A stretch of DNA of 48,470 bases from Xanthomonas bromi (GCF_900092025.1 NZ_FLTX01000017.1:1-48470); one strand, 5' to 3'. Numbered from the stretch's first letter, positions 36,448-46,015 are shown. Translations and numbers: made by a program. Notes: generated by a model from the sequence alone, not told the origin.

Positions 36448-37911
36448 ATGCACACCCGCCGCGACATCCTTCAGCTGCTGGGCGCCAGTGCCGGCGCCGG
36501 CCTGCTCGCCGGTGCCCTGCCCGCCTTTGCGGCCGCGCCCGCTAGCGGACCTTCTCCAGGCGCAGGCGCCTTCGTCAGCAAGCGCCCGCCCAAGGCGCAG
36601 CGCCGCTTCGTCAGCAAGGCGGTCGAGCAGCAGATCGCGCAGATCAAGGCGCGCATCGCCGACCCCGAACTGGCCTGGCTGTTCGAGAACTGCTACCCCA
36701 ACACGCTCGACACCACGGTGGAAACCGGCACCCGCAACGGCAAGCCGGACACCTTCGTCATCACCGGCGACATCCACGCGATGTGGCTGCGCGATTCCTC
36801 CGCGCAGGTGCACCCGTACGTGCCGCTGGCCAAGCGCGACCCCGCATTGCGGCGCATGTTCCATGGCCTGATCCAGCGCCAGGCCGCCTGCATCACGCTC
36901 GACCCGTATGCCAACGCGTTCCTGCCCGATGGCCAGACCCAGCGCCTGAAATGGTCGCTCAACGACATCACCGAGATGAAGCCCGGCGTGGGCGAGCGCA
37001 AGTGGGAAGTCGATTCGCTGTGCTACCCGATCCGCATCGCGCACGAATACTGGCGCGCCACCGGCGATGCCGCACCGTTCGACGACGACTGGCGCGCGGC
37101 GATGCACGTGGTGGTCAAGACCTTCCGCGAGCAGCAGCGCAAGGACAACCGCGGCCCCTACGTGTTCCAGCGCCCTTCCCCGCTGGCCACCGAAACGCTG
37201 GTGCTGGAAGGCTACGGCCAGCCGACCAAGCCCAACGGCATGATCCACTCGATGTTCCGCCCCTCCGACGACGCCTGCGTGTATCCGCTGTTCGTGCCGG
37301 CCAACCTGTTTGCGGTCACCTCGCTGCGGCAACTGGCCGCGATGAGCACGGCCTTGCATCGCGACACCGCCTTCGCCGCAGAGTGCACCGCGCTGGCCGA
37401 TGAAGTGGAAACCGCCACACGCCGGTTCGGCCAGCAGCGCGATGCCGACGGGCAAGCGTATTGGGCGTTCGAAGTGGATGGCTTCGGCAACCAGTTGTTC
37501 ATCGACGACGCCAATGCCCCCGGCCTGCTCAGCCTGGCCTACCTGGGCTGCTGCGACCGCGCCGACCCGGTGTTCCTGCGCACCCGCCAGCTGGCCTGGA
37601 GCGAACGCAACCCGTATTTCTCGCGCGGCACCGCCGCCGAAGGCGTGGGCAGCCCGCACAGCGGCATGGGCACCATCTGGCCGATGTCGATCATTCAATA
37701 CGCGCTGGTCAGCGACGACGACGCGCAACTGCGCCAATGCCTGCAGTGGTTGAAAACCACGCATGCCGGCACCGGCTTCATGCACGAGGCCTTCCACAAG
37801 GACAACCCGAGCACCTTTACCCGCGACTGGTTCGCCTGGGCCAACACCTTGTTCGGCGAATTGATCATCGACCTGTCCCAACGCAAACCGCAGCTGCTGC
37901 GCAGCAGCTGA
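36448..37911 (+). CDS. nixJ: Exo-alpha-1,6-mannosidase, GH125 (nixJ)
   Basis: A 487-residue exported enzyme with a twin-arginine-like signal (TRRDILQLLGASAGAGLL). GH125 landmarks include 'ITGDIHAMWLRDSSAQVHPY', 'ERKWEVDSLCYPIRIAHEYW', 'GMIHSMFRPSDDACVYPLFV' and 'HEAFHKDNPSTFTRDWFAWA'. The X. campestris counterpart NixJ removes the alpha-1,6-mannose last, after NixK and NixI. The ATG at 36448 has an aaggag ribosome binding site 9 bases upstream, and longer starts give no signal peptide at the terminus. A REP-like element separates it from nixK. Confidence 0.92.
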   Translation: MHTRRDILQLLGASAGAGLLAGALPAFAAAPASGPSPGAGAFVSKRPPKAQRRFVSKAVEQQIAQIKARIADPELAWLFENCYPNTLDTTVETGTRNGKPDTFVITGDIHAMWLRDSSAQVHPYVPLAKRDPALRRMFHGLIQRQAACITLDPYANAFLPDGQTQRLKWSLNDITEMKPGVGERKWEVDSLCYPIRIAHEYWRATGDAAPFDDDWRAAMHVVVKTFREQQRKDNRGPYVFQRPSPLATETLVLEGYGQPTKPNGMIHSMFRPSDDACVYPLFVPANLFAVTSLRQLAAMSTALHRDTAFAAECTALADEVETATRRFGQQRDADGQAYWAFEVDGFGNQLFIDDANAPGLLSLAYLGCCDRADPVFLRTRQLAWSERNPYFSRGTAAEGVGSPHSGMGTIWPMSIIQYALVSDDDAQLRQCLQWLKTTHAGTGFMHEAFHKDNPSTFTRDWFAWANTLFGELIIDLSQRKPQLLRSS

Positions 37912-37966
37912 TTGCCCGAAACGCCAGCTCCTCCTTTACAGGCGGAACGACCCAGCACTTGATGTT

Positions 37967-38011
37967 CCCTTCTCCCGCCGGGAGAAGGTGCCCGAAGGGC
38001 GGATGAGGGTG
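37967..38011 (+). repeat. REP-like element, copy 3
   Basis: ccttctcccgcc-gggagaagg followed by tgcccgaagggcggatgaggg lies between nixJ and nixK, the same module as in the nixH-nixI and nixK-nixL gaps. Confidence 0.8.
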
Positions 38012-38047
38012 CCCCAGCATCGGCCCGCAAACTCCGAGACCACACAC

Positions 38048-40390
38048 ATGGCAACACGACGCGGTTTTCTCCAAGGCGCCATCGCCGCAGCATTGTTCGG
38101 CAGCGTTGGCCTGCCCGGCCTGGCGCGCGCGCGCGCCGGCAATTACGCGCTACCGGCCGATGCACGTACCCGCGCCGATCTCACCCGGCATGTGGATGTG
38201 TTCATCGGCACCGGCGGCCATGGCCACACTTTCCCCGGCGCCACGCTGCCGTTCGGCATGGTGCAGCTGAGCCCGGACACCTACAACGCGGTGTGGGATT
38301 CATGCTCCGGCTACCACGAGTCCGACGGCTCGATCATGGGCTTCTCGCATACGCATCTGTCCGGTACCGGCATCGGCGACATGCTGGACTTCCTGCTGGT
38401 CCCCGCCACCGGCGAGGTCAAGCTGGTGCCAGGCCCGCTCGACAACCCGGATGCCGGCTACCGCTCGCGTTACGACCATGCCGACGAAGCCGCATCGCCG
38501 GGTTACTACCGCGTGCGCCTCAAGGACAGCGGCGTGCATGCCGAACTCACCGCCACTGCGCGGGCCGGCCTGCACCGCTATCACTTCCCCAAGGGCAAGC
38601 CGGCGCACGTGTTGCTGGACCTGTGCCATGGCATGCAGGACAAGCCCGGCATTCCCACGCGGGTGAGCGATGCGCAGCTGCGCGTGGTCGACGAACGCAC
38701 GCTCACTGGCGGACGCCGCGTGTATCAATGGGCGCAAGGGCGCTACATCTATTTCGCCATGCGCCTGTCGCGCCCCTTCAAACGCGTGCAGCTGTACAAC
38801 GAAGACCAACCGCTGGCCGCCGGCACGCGCAGTCTCGACGGCACCCACCTCAAGGCCGCGCTGCATTACCCGGATGCCTCCGACGCCCCGCTGCTGATCA
38901 AAGTCGGCATCTCGGCTGTCAGCGCCGACAATGCGCTGGCCAACCTCGATGCCGAATTGCCGGACTTCGACTTCGCACGCGTGCATGCGCAAGCCGTCGC
39001 CGCCTGGGAAAAAGAGCTGGCCCGCGTGCGCATCGACAGCGATGACGACGCGCAACGCCGCATCTTCTACACCGGCCTGTATCACAGCCTGCTCGCGCCC
39101 ACGCTGTTCTCCGACGTGGATGGCCGCTATCGCGGCATGGATCTGAAGATCCATAGCGCGCCCAGCGGCTACCACAACTACAGCACCTACTCGCTGTGGG
39201 ACACCTACCGCGCGTTGCATCCCTTGCTGACGTTGGTGCAACCCGAGCGTGTGCCGGATCTGGTGCAATGCCTGGTACGCGGCGCCAACGAATGTCCGGA
39301 CGGCGTGGGCATCTGGCCGCTGCAGGGCGTGGAAACCGGCTGCATGATCGGCTATCACTCCGCCGTGGTGCTGGCCGAGGCGCACGCCAAGGGCTTCACC
39401 GGCATCGACTACAAGGCCGCGTGGCCGGCCTACCGCAAGCGTGCGATGGACGACACCACCCACGGCCTGGGCGAGTACCGCAAGCTCGGCTACATCCCCG
39501 CCGACAAGGTGGACGAAGCGGTCAGCCGCACGCTCGAATACGCCTACGACGACTGGGCCTGTGCGCACCTGGCGCAAGCCGCCGGCGCCAGTGCCGATGC
39601 CCGCGCACTGCGCGAGCGCTCGCGCAACTACCGCAACGTGTTCAATCGCGACAGCGGCTTCGTGCAGGCGCGGCTTGCCGACGGCAGTTGGGCCAAACCG
39701 TTCGACCCGCGCGGCATGGGCCACATCGCCAAGTGGCGCGATTTCACCGAATCCAATGCCTGGCAGGCCACCTTCCTCAACCAGCACGACCTGTACGGCT
39801 ACATGGACCTGTACGGCGGCCGCGATGGCTTCGTCGCCAAGCTGGACGAGCTGTTTTCCACCAGCTCCGAACTGCCCGCCGATGCACCGCCGGATATCGA
39901 TGGCCTGGTGGGCCAGTACGCGCATGGCAACGAGCCAAGCCACCATGTGGCGTATCTGTTCGCCTACGCCGGCCAGCCGTACAAGACCCAGGCGATGGTG
40001 CGCAGGCTGCTGCGCGAGCAGTACCACGACGCGCGCAATGGCCTGTCGGGCAACGAGGATTGCGGGCAGATGAGCGCCTGGTTCGTGTTGAGCGCGCTCG
40101 GTTTGTATGCGGTGGATCCGGTCAGCGGCAACTACATCCTGGGCAGCCCGTTGTTCGCACGCGCCACGCTGGATGTGGGCAACGGCCGCACGCTGCGCAT
40201 CGTGGCCAAGGACAACAGTGCGCAGAACGTCTATGTGCAGTCGCTGACCTTCAATGGCAAACCGCTCACCCGCGCCTGGCTACGTCACACCGAGCTGGCT
40301 GCCGGTGGCACGTTGGAATTTGCAATGGGACCCAAGCCGAACCCGGCCTTCGGCGCAGACAAGAAGGATCTGCCACCGTCGTTCGCGTAA
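38048..40390 (+). CDS. nixK: Alpha-mannosidase, GH92 (nixK)
   Basis: A 780-residue exported enzyme with a twin-arginine-like signal (ATRRGFLQGAIAAALFG). GH92 landmarks are 'VFIGTGGHGHTFPGATLPFGMVQ' split at residues 51-73, 'GFSHTHLSGTGIGD', 'YSLWDTYRALHPLL' and 'HGNEPSHHVAYLFAYAGQP', which carries the calcium-site and catalytic residues in this family, and 'NEDCGQMSAWFVLSALG'. The X. campestris counterpart NixK removes the alpha-1,3-mannose first and so opens the glycan for NixI and NixJ. I chose the ATG at 38048 because it starts the signal peptide. Confidence 0.93.
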   Translation: MATRRGFLQGAIAAALFGSVGLPGLARARAGNYALPADARTRADLTRHVDVFIGTGGHGHTFPGATLPFGMVQLSPDTYNAVWDSCSGYHESDGSIMGFSHTHLSGTGIGDMLDFLLVPATGEVKLVPGPLDNPDAGYRSRYDHADEAASPGYYRVRLKDSGVHAELTATARAGLHRYHFPKGKPAHVLLDLCHGMQDKPGIPTRVSDAQLRVVDERTLTGGRRVYQWAQGRYIYFAMRLSRPFKRVQLYNEDQPLAAGTRSLDGTHLKAALHYPDASDAPLLIKVGISAVSADNALANLDAELPDFDFARVHAQAVAAWEKELARVRIDSDDDAQRRIFYTGLYHSLLAPTLFSDVDGRYRGMDLKIHSAPSGYHNYSTYSLWDTYRALHPLLTLVQPERVPDLVQCLVRGANECPDGVGIWPLQGVETGCMIGYHSAVVLAEAHAKGFTGIDYKAAWPAYRKRAMDDTTHGLGEYRKLGYIPADKVDEAVSRTLEYAYDDWACAHLAQAAGASADARALRERSRNYRNVFNRDSGFVQARLADGSWAKPFDPRGMGHIAKWRDFTESNAWQATFLNQHDLYGYMDLYGGRDGFVAKLDELFSTSSELPADAPPDIDGLVGQYAHGNEPSHHVAYLFAYAGQPYKTQAMVRRLLREQYHDARNGLSGNEDCGQMSAWFVLSALGLYAVDPVSGNYILGSPLFARATLDVGNGRTLRIVAKDNSAQNVYVQSLTFNGKPLTRAWLRHTELAAGGTLEFAMGPKPNPAFGADKKDLPPSFA

Positions 40391-40504
40391 CGCCAGTGCG
40401 CCGCTTTCGCGAGCGGCGCAGTGGGTTCTTGCTGCGCGAATGGGGAACCTCCTTCCCCACTCATGCAAACAGGGATCGCTTGTTCATTCGCCAGTTGAAG
40501 TTTC

Positions 40505-40695
40505 TTTCTCTTTCCGCAGGCGGGGATTGCTCTTCTCTTCTCGCGCAAGCGGGGAGTGCTTCTCTCCTTTCCCGCCAGCGGGCATTGATCTTCCCTTCTC
40601 TCGCAAGCGAGCGTTGCTCCTCCTTCTCCCGCAAGCGGGTATTGCTCCTCACTTCTCCCGCAAGCGGGAGAAGATGCCCGCAGGGCGGATGAGGG
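40505..40695 (+). repeat. Six-unit 29-bp hairpin tandem array ending in a REP element
   Basis: Short hairpins of the form CCCGC-AA-GCGGG recur with centres near 40518, 40547, 40576, 40605, 40633 and 40662, that is every 28-29 bases, each followed by attgctcctc-like spacer. Units differ, yet the stem is kept: unit 4 has ctcgc-aa-gcgag, a two-sided change. The last unit continues into the REP tail (gatgcccgcagggcggatgaggg). The remaining nixK-nixL gap holds no gene. Confidence 0.8.
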
Positions 40696-40756
40696 CAGAA
40701 CGCAACCACCAGCGCCTCCCTCCCCAGCACCACCGGCCCACTACATCGAGACCTCC

Positions 40757-42592
40757 ATGCTGCGTCCCACTCTTGCTCCCCTGGTTCTGGCCCTGGCACT
40801 CGCGCTACCCGCCGCTGCCGCCACGCCCGATTCCTGGCCAACCTTCGGCACCCAGGGCACGCAATTCGTGCGCAACGGCAAGCCGTATCAGATCCTGTCA
40901 GGTGCCATCCACTTCCAGCGCATCCCGCGCGCTTACTGGAAAGATCGCCTGCAGAAAGCACGTGCACTCGGCTTGAACACGGTGGAAACCTACGTGTTCT
41001 GGAACCTGGTCGAACCACAGCAGGGGCAGTTCGATTTCTCCGCCAACAACGACGTCGCCGCCTTCGTCAAGGAAGCCGCCGCGCAAGGCCTCAACGTCAT
41101 CCTGCGCCCCGGCCCTTACGCCTGCGCCGAGTGGGAAGCCGGCGGGTACCCGGCCTGGTTGTTCGGCAAGGACAACATCCGCGTGCGCAGCCGCGACCCG
41201 CGCTTTCTCGCCGCCAGCCAGGCCTATCTGGATGCGTTGGCCAAGCAGGTACAGCCGCTGCTCAACCACAACGGCGGACCCATCATCGCGGTGCAGGTCG
41301 AGAACGAATACGGCTCCTACGCCGACGATCACGCCTACATGGCCGCTAACCGCGCCATGTACGTCAAGGCCGGCTTCGACAAGGCGCTGCTGTTCACCTC
41401 CGATGGCGCCGATGTGCTCGCCAACGGCACCTTGCCCGACACCCTGGCGGTGGTGAACTTCGCACCCGGCGAAGCCAAGAGCGCATTCGACAAACTGATC
41501 AAGTTCCGCCCGGATCAACCGCGCATGGTCGGCGAATACTGGGCCGGCTGGTTCGACCATTGGGGCAAGCCGCATGCCGCCACCGATGCCAGACAACAGG
41601 CCGAAGAGTTCGAGTGGATCCTGCGCCAGGGCCACTCCGCCAATCTCTACATGTTCATCGGCGGCACCAGCTTCGGCTTCATGAATGGCGCCAATTTCCA
41701 GAATAATCCCAGCGACCACTACGCACCGCAGACCACCAGCTACGACTACGACGCCATCCTCGACGAGGCTGGCCACCCCACGCCCAAGTTCGCGTTGATG
41801 CGCGATGCCATCGCCCGCGTCACCGGCGTGCAGCCGCCCGCATTACCGGCGCCGATCGCGACAACCGCGCTGCCAGACACGCCATTGCGCGAATCCGCAT
41901 CGTTGTGGGACAACCTGCCCGCACCGATCGCCATCGACACCCCGCAGCCGATGGAACAGTTCGGCCAGGATTACGGCTACATCCTCTACCGCACCACCGT
42001 CACCGGCCCACGCAAGGGCCCGCTGTATCTGGGCGACGTGCGCGATGTGGCGCGCGTGTATCTGGATCAGACACCGGTCGGCAGCGTCGAACGCCGGCTG
42101 CAGCAGGTGTCCACCAACGTGGAGATTCCAGCCGGCCAACACACGCTGGATGTGCTGGTGGAAAACAACGGCCGCATCAATTACGGCCCGCGCATGGCCG
42201 ACGGCCGCGCCGGCCTGGTCGACCCGGTGCTGCTGGACAACCAGCCACTCACCGGCTGGCAGGCCTTCCCGCTGCCGATGCGCGCGCCCGACCGCATCCG
42301 CGGCTGGACCCGCAAGGCCGTGCAAGGCCCGGCCTTTCATCGCGGCACGCTGCGCATCGGCACGCCCACCGACACCTATCTGGACATGCGCGCCTTCGGC
42401 AAGGGCTTCGCCTGGGCCAACGGCGTGAATCTCGGCCGGCACTGGAACATTGGCCCGCAGACCGCGCTGTATTTCCCCGCGCCGTTCCAGCGCACGGGCG
42501 CTAACACGATCGTGGTCTTCGACCTGGACGACGTCGCCACACCCAGCGTGCGCGGCCTGAAGCAGCAGGTGTGGCTCAAGCGGCAGGAGTGA
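40757..42592 (+). CDS. nixL: Beta-galactosidase, GH35 (nixL)
   Basis: A 611-residue exported enzyme with a signal peptide (1-21) that removes terminal beta-galactose, for example from Lewis-a type antennae of plant complex N-glycans. GH35 landmarks are 'LSGAIHFQRIPRAYWKDRL', 'LRPGPYACAEWEAGGYPAWL', acid/base E184 in 'VQVENEYGSY' and nucleophile E260 in 'MVGEYWAGWFDHWG'. Two beta-sandwich domains end the protein. It is the last gene of the cluster and converges on the effector gene. Confidence 0.92.
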   Translation: MLRPTLAPLVLALALALPAAAATPDSWPTFGTQGTQFVRNGKPYQILSGAIHFQRIPRAYWKDRLQKARALGLNTVETYVFWNLVEPQQGQFDFSANNDVAAFVKEAAAQGLNVILRPGPYACAEWEAGGYPAWLFGKDNIRVRSRDPRFLAASQAYLDALAKQVQPLLNHNGGPIIAVQVENEYGSYADDHAYMAANRAMYVKAGFDKALLFTSDGADVLANGTLPDTLAVVNFAPGEAKSAFDKLIKFRPDQPRMVGEYWAGWFDHWGKPHAATDARQQAEEFEWILRQGHSANLYMFIGGTSFGFMNGANFQNNPSDHYAPQTTSYDYDAILDEAGHPTPKFALMRDAIARVTGVQPPALPAPIATTALPDTPLRESASLWDNLPAPIAIDTPQPMEQFGQDYGYILYRTTVTGPRKGPLYLGDVRDVARVYLDQTPVGSVERRLQQVSTNVEIPAGQHTLDVLVENNGRINYGPRMADGRAGLVDPVLLDNQPLTGWQAFPLPMRAPDRIRGWTRKAVQGPAFHRGTLRIGTPTDTYLDMRAFGKGFAWANGVNLGRHWNIGPQTALYFPAPFQRTGANTIVVFDLDDVATPSVRGLKQQVWLKRQE

Positions 42593-42640
42593 GTCACAAA
42601 CCGCGGCGGCTCCAGACGTTCGCTCGCTCGCACAGCGCCC

Positions 42641-45280
42641 TCATGTCGTGGACGCCGGCGCTGCGGCAGCAGCGTGTTCGCGGATGCGTGCTGCCTGCAC
42701 TTCGGTCGCCAACAGCGTGCCGCGCGCATGGGTCGTGTGCTCACGCGCCTCTTTCATACAGAACCGGGCGAAACCTGCAACGCCTTGTTGCGGCACGATC
42801 GCGTTCGAGGTCAGGGCGCGGACCAGGCGCTGCTGCAAACCGGGCATCCTGGCGGCTGCGCGCGCCTGGCTGCGCGCGTCCGGGCTTGCCAGCTCCTGCT
42901 CGGCCATCGCCAGTTCCTGCAACATCAAGCCGACGGCTCGCCGCTGAGTGTCATCGCGCGTGCGCGCCTGGTGCAGCTGCGCCAGCAGACGTTGCGGCGC
43001 GTCATCGACCGCAGCCATCGGCGTGTTGACCTGGGGCTCCTGATCATCGTGGACTGCGGGCTGCGGAAGGTCCGCCTGCGCGCTGAGCTTGGCGTCGAGA
43101 TACTTCTTCTGCAGTTCGAGGCTACATTGCATGTAGGCGATCTGCGACTTGACCGAGCCGGGCGTTTGCAGCCACTGCGAAAGCGCGGTTTCGGTCAGCA
43201 TCGCGCTGTGCTTCGCATGGCTGCGCATGGCCTTGCCTCGAGCCTCCTGCGGCTTGCCGGTCAATACCGCACGCCCGTAGCTCGCTGCTGCGCGCAGGAC
43301 CGCATTGACGCGCGGGCTCAGCGGCGCCGCGTGTGCCGCTCGACCCGACACCGTGCCCTGATCTGTCGAACGCGGCTTGGCGGGATGTATTTTCTGCAGG
43401 TCGTCGGCAGCGCGCTGCACAAACGTGTCCAGCGCCTTTTCCTGCCCGTCGATGCAGGCGTAAAGCGCGCTCCGCAACTCGAATCCATGTTGGGGAACGG
43501 CGTTCTCTGCCTCTCTTGCACCCGCGCTGTCGGCAGTCGGAGCGGCCAGTCCCGCCATTGCCGGTTGAGCCTCACCTCCGGCAGAGACACCTTGGCGATG
43601 CTTTGGCTCCAGGCCCGGAGCAGTTTCTGCAACGATCTCGTCCTCATCGTCCCCTTCTGCCTCCTCCACCACTGGCGTCAGTGCAACGTCCAGCGCTGTT
43701 GGCTGGAACTGGTCGGCGAGGCTGGGCGCTTCCTGGTCTGCGGCACTCTCCGCCTCGCGTGCCGGCAACAGATCCGCCACCGCCAGTAACGTGCGATCGA
43801 CGCCAGGCATGTCCTCGGTCTCGTACCTGCGATAGCGCTTCTGCTTGCCGTGCGCCAGCAGGAACTGATGGCTACCGACCCCCATCGTGGCCGCACCGAG
43901 CAGACCTGCACCGATGATCAGGCCGGTGCCCACCGGTGCAGCGACCGTGGCGCCGGCAACGACAGCCGTGCTGATGCCGACTTTGGTCAACGTACTGGCT
44001 GTGTAGGTGATTCCACCAGCGACAAAGCCCTTGTTCCATTGATTGAAATCATGCGCAAAGCGGTCGTACTTGCTCAACTTGGTGCTCACAAAGTGCTGGT
44101 AGTGCTGTGCGCCAGGACTAAGCTCGCTAGGTTCGAGGTCTTGCAGGAAGCGCTCGACCCGTTCGACATCCACGGCGACACGCGTCCTTTCCCGACGCGA
44201 CTGGTGCAGGAACGTGCTCCCCAATGCGGTGGCCGCCACGCTCGCCAACGGTCCAAGCACGAAAGTGCCGGCGATCCCGGCCGCAGACGCGGCACCCGCG
44301 GCAGCGGCACTGTGGCCGACCAGCCCGACCGCATTCGTGCTCTTGCTGGCGATTGCCAGCCCGCCCTGGATGCCGAGTTCACTGGCTGCCTTGGTGAAGA
44401 TCACCCCGGCCGACGCCATGGAGGTCGCTGCAATGGCACCGTCCCGCGCATTTCGCTGCTGCAGGTAGACGTTGGTCTCGATCGCCTCGCTCAGTGCGTG
44501 GGCGTGAACATTTGCAGCGTCTGCGAGCGCTCCCGTGTCCAGTGCAGGTTGCAGTTCCGCCAGGTCCGAGCGCAGGCGGCGTTCCCGCTGCCGCAAGTGC
44601 GTGCGCTGCTCGGCAACTTCACGGGTCTCCTTGTACGCGGCATACATCGCAAGACCCGACAGCGGCAGCATCGCACTACCGATGCCCAAACTCATGGCTA
44701 GTTCGAACGTCCCCCCGGGGGCGCCTTCCTCGGCAAGGGCGTGCATGATGCTGTCCTTCGCATGCGGCTCAACCGCATGCGGATCCGCCGAATGCCCGTC
44801 CGGCGTCGACGCATGCGGGTCCGGTGCATCGTGCGGCGGTACGGGATGTTCGGTTTGCGGTGGGTGTGGCGGGTGGACGCCATCCGGTGGCGATGCATGC
44901 TCCGATGGTGGGTGCACGTCGGGATGCGCGGGCTCCCCGGCTTCCGCGGCGTGCTCGGGTTCTTCGCGCTGGGGAATGGTGTTGAGCAATTCGGCCGTTT
45001 GGTCCGCGGTCCCGTGCAAGGGGTCGGCACCGTATTTGGCGACCACGAAGATGTCATAGGCCGTTTCCGCCTCATCGACTCGGGCGTTGGCATCCCCGCG
45101 ATGCGGTCGTGGCTTGCTCTCATCGCGCTTTGTGCGTTTCGGGACCGGCCGCGTCTGCAGCCCGTTCAACCGCAGTGGCCACCCCTGTCCATCTTGCGGC
45201 AATTCCGCTGCGGCCGGCGTTTCAGCGGCGGCAGAACCGTGTGTAACAAGATGATGTGCAGTGGATCGCTGGACACGCAT
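42641..45280 (-). CDS. xopK: Type III effector, probably XopK
   Basis: A large 879-residue protein with a flexible N-terminus rich in Ser, Ala and charged residues, as expected for type III secretion. A His/Pro-rich low-complexity stretch spans about 108-175, and three Gly/Ala-rich hydrophobic segments lie at about 190-215, 305-345 and 430-480. A long helical, Gln/Ala-rich C-terminal half follows. I recall XopK of X. citri lying next to the nix beta-galactosidase gene, and size and context fit; the symbol rests on that. The frame is open up to 45580, but a perfect PIP box at 45346-45370 and a ggag ribosome binding site fix the ATG at 45280. XopK of X. oryzae is reported as an E3 ubiquitin ligase; I see no RING or U-box motif. 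Confidence 0.72.
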   Translation of the reverse strand: MRVQRSTAHHLVTHGSAAAETPAAAELPQDGQGWPLRLNGLQTRPVPKRTKRDESKPRPHRGDANARVDEAETAYDIFVVAKYGADPLHGTADQTAELLNTIPQREEPEHAAEAGEPAHPDVHPPSEHASPPDGVHPPHPPQTEHPVPPHDAPDPHASTPDGHSADPHAVEPHAKDSIMHALAEEGAPGGTFELAMSLGIGSAMLPLSGLAMYAAYKETREVAEQRTHLRQRERRLRSDLAELQPALDTGALADAANVHAHALSEAIETNVYLQQRNARDGAIAATSMASAGVIFTKAASELGIQGGLAIASKSTNAVGLVGHSAAAAGAASAAGIAGTFVLGPLASVAATALGSTFLHQSRRERTRVAVDVERVERFLQDLEPSELSPGAQHYQHFVSTKLSKYDRFAHDFNQWNKGFVAGGITYTASTLTKVGISTAVVAGATVAAPVGTGLIIGAGLLGAATMGVGSHQFLLAHGKQKRYRRYETEDMPGVDRTLLAVADLLPAREAESAADQEAPSLADQFQPTALDVALTPVVEEAEGDDEDEIVAETAPGLEPKHRQGVSAGGEAQPAMAGLAAPTADSAGAREAENAVPQHGFELRSALYACIDGQEKALDTFVQRAADDLQKIHPAKPRSTDQGTVSGRAAHAAPLSPRVNAVLRAAASYGRAVLTGKPQEARGKAMRSHAKHSAMLTETALSQWLQTPGSVKSQIAYMQCSLELQKKYLDAKLSAQADLPQPAVHDDQEPQVNTPMAAVDDAPQRLLAQLHQARTRDDTQRRAVGLMLQELAMAEQELASPDARSQARAAARMPGLQQRLVRALTSNAIVPQQGVAGFARFCMKEAREHTTHARGTLLATEVQAARIREHAAAAAPASTT

Positions 45281-45309
45281 GAGCAAGCTCCAACCGGTGC
45301 GGAGCGGCG

Positions 45310-45370
45310 ATGGTGCGCCTGTCCTCTGCATCCAGTCGTGCTGCGACGAATACGCAGTGCCGTAAACGAA
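45310..45370 (-). promoter_or_regulatory. PIP box and -10 element of the effector gene
   Basis: On the minus strand TTCGT at 45366-45370, 15 bases, then TTCGT at 45346-45350 match the plant-inducible promoter consensus TTCGB-N15-TTCGB exactly. Thirty bases on, CACCAT at 45310-45315 fits the YANNNT -10 element. The ATG at 45280 follows 29 bases later. This predicts HrpX control together with the type III secretion system. Confidence 0.9.
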
Positions 45371-45790
45371 CCATCCGGCCCCATCGCGCTTCGTGCAATT
45401 TATCTCAGAGAAAGCCCACAGCTGGCGACCTCTTGCCAGACTGTCAGGACGTAAGACGCCGCGTGGGCGGCCTGACAGAGCTTGCATTATCGCCAGTACG
45501 ACCCGGCACAGCTCTCGGAGTGTTGAGCCGCCGTCATTCTTGTAAGAGAAGGCCCCATCGCCGCTGGTCATGCTGCGCAATCACACCTCACCGCCAGAAC
45601 GGACGTCTGCCGATGGCACTTTAGGTATGGTCTCAGCCGCCGTTATCAGAACGTCCGGTGCCGCTGCGCCGCCCGCATACCGTCGAGGTATCGGACGGCA
45701 CGGATTCCAGGCAATATCACCGGCTGACTCCGTTACGGATGCGCTTGCTTGCGACGTAGACGGCTTGATTGCAGGTTCCAGGAGCGTTGC
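45371..45790. other. Gene-free interval with ATACC/GGTAT palindrome
   Basis: Divergent control region between the effector gene and a small plus-strand gene. ATACC-gtcga-GGTAT at 45677-45691 is a 5-bp inverted repeat about 100 bases before the small gene; its meaning is unknown. I see no second PIP box. Confidence 0.35.
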
Positions 45791-45991
45791 ATGTCGTCGT
45801 CTACCGTTGCACAAGCGTCCGTCCCCGCAGGTCCGGAGCACACCCAACACGCCTTTGCAGAGCAGATCCACAGCAAGCCCATGGGCAGTGCCGAGGCCGC
45901 GCACCTGATGACATTCCTGTGCCAGACCGAATCGGCCAAGAAGCCGCAAACGCTGCTGCCGCCGCAGGTACGCGACGGCAACGCCGCCTGA
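45791..45991 (+). CDS. Small hypothetical protein, 66 residues
   Basis: An ATG with an aggag ribosome binding site 6 bases upstream opens a 66-codon frame (MSSSTVAQASVPAGPEHT at the start, LPPQVRDGNAA at the end). It has no signal peptide or membrane segment and one Cys. It converges on rebB across a hairpin. R-body loci often carry small companion genes, so a link to rebB is possible, but I recognise no family. Confidence 0.5.
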   Translation: MSSSTVAQASVPAGPEHTQHAFAEQIHSKPMGSAEAAHLMTFLCQTESAKKPQTLLPPQVRDGNAA

Positions 45992-46015
45992 GCGAAGCGT
46001 TTGCGTCAGCAAGCG

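Noticed and set aside
40505..40695. CRISPR-like array
   Set aside because: Repeats are degenerate and there are no unique spacers or cas genes; the period is the repeat itself.
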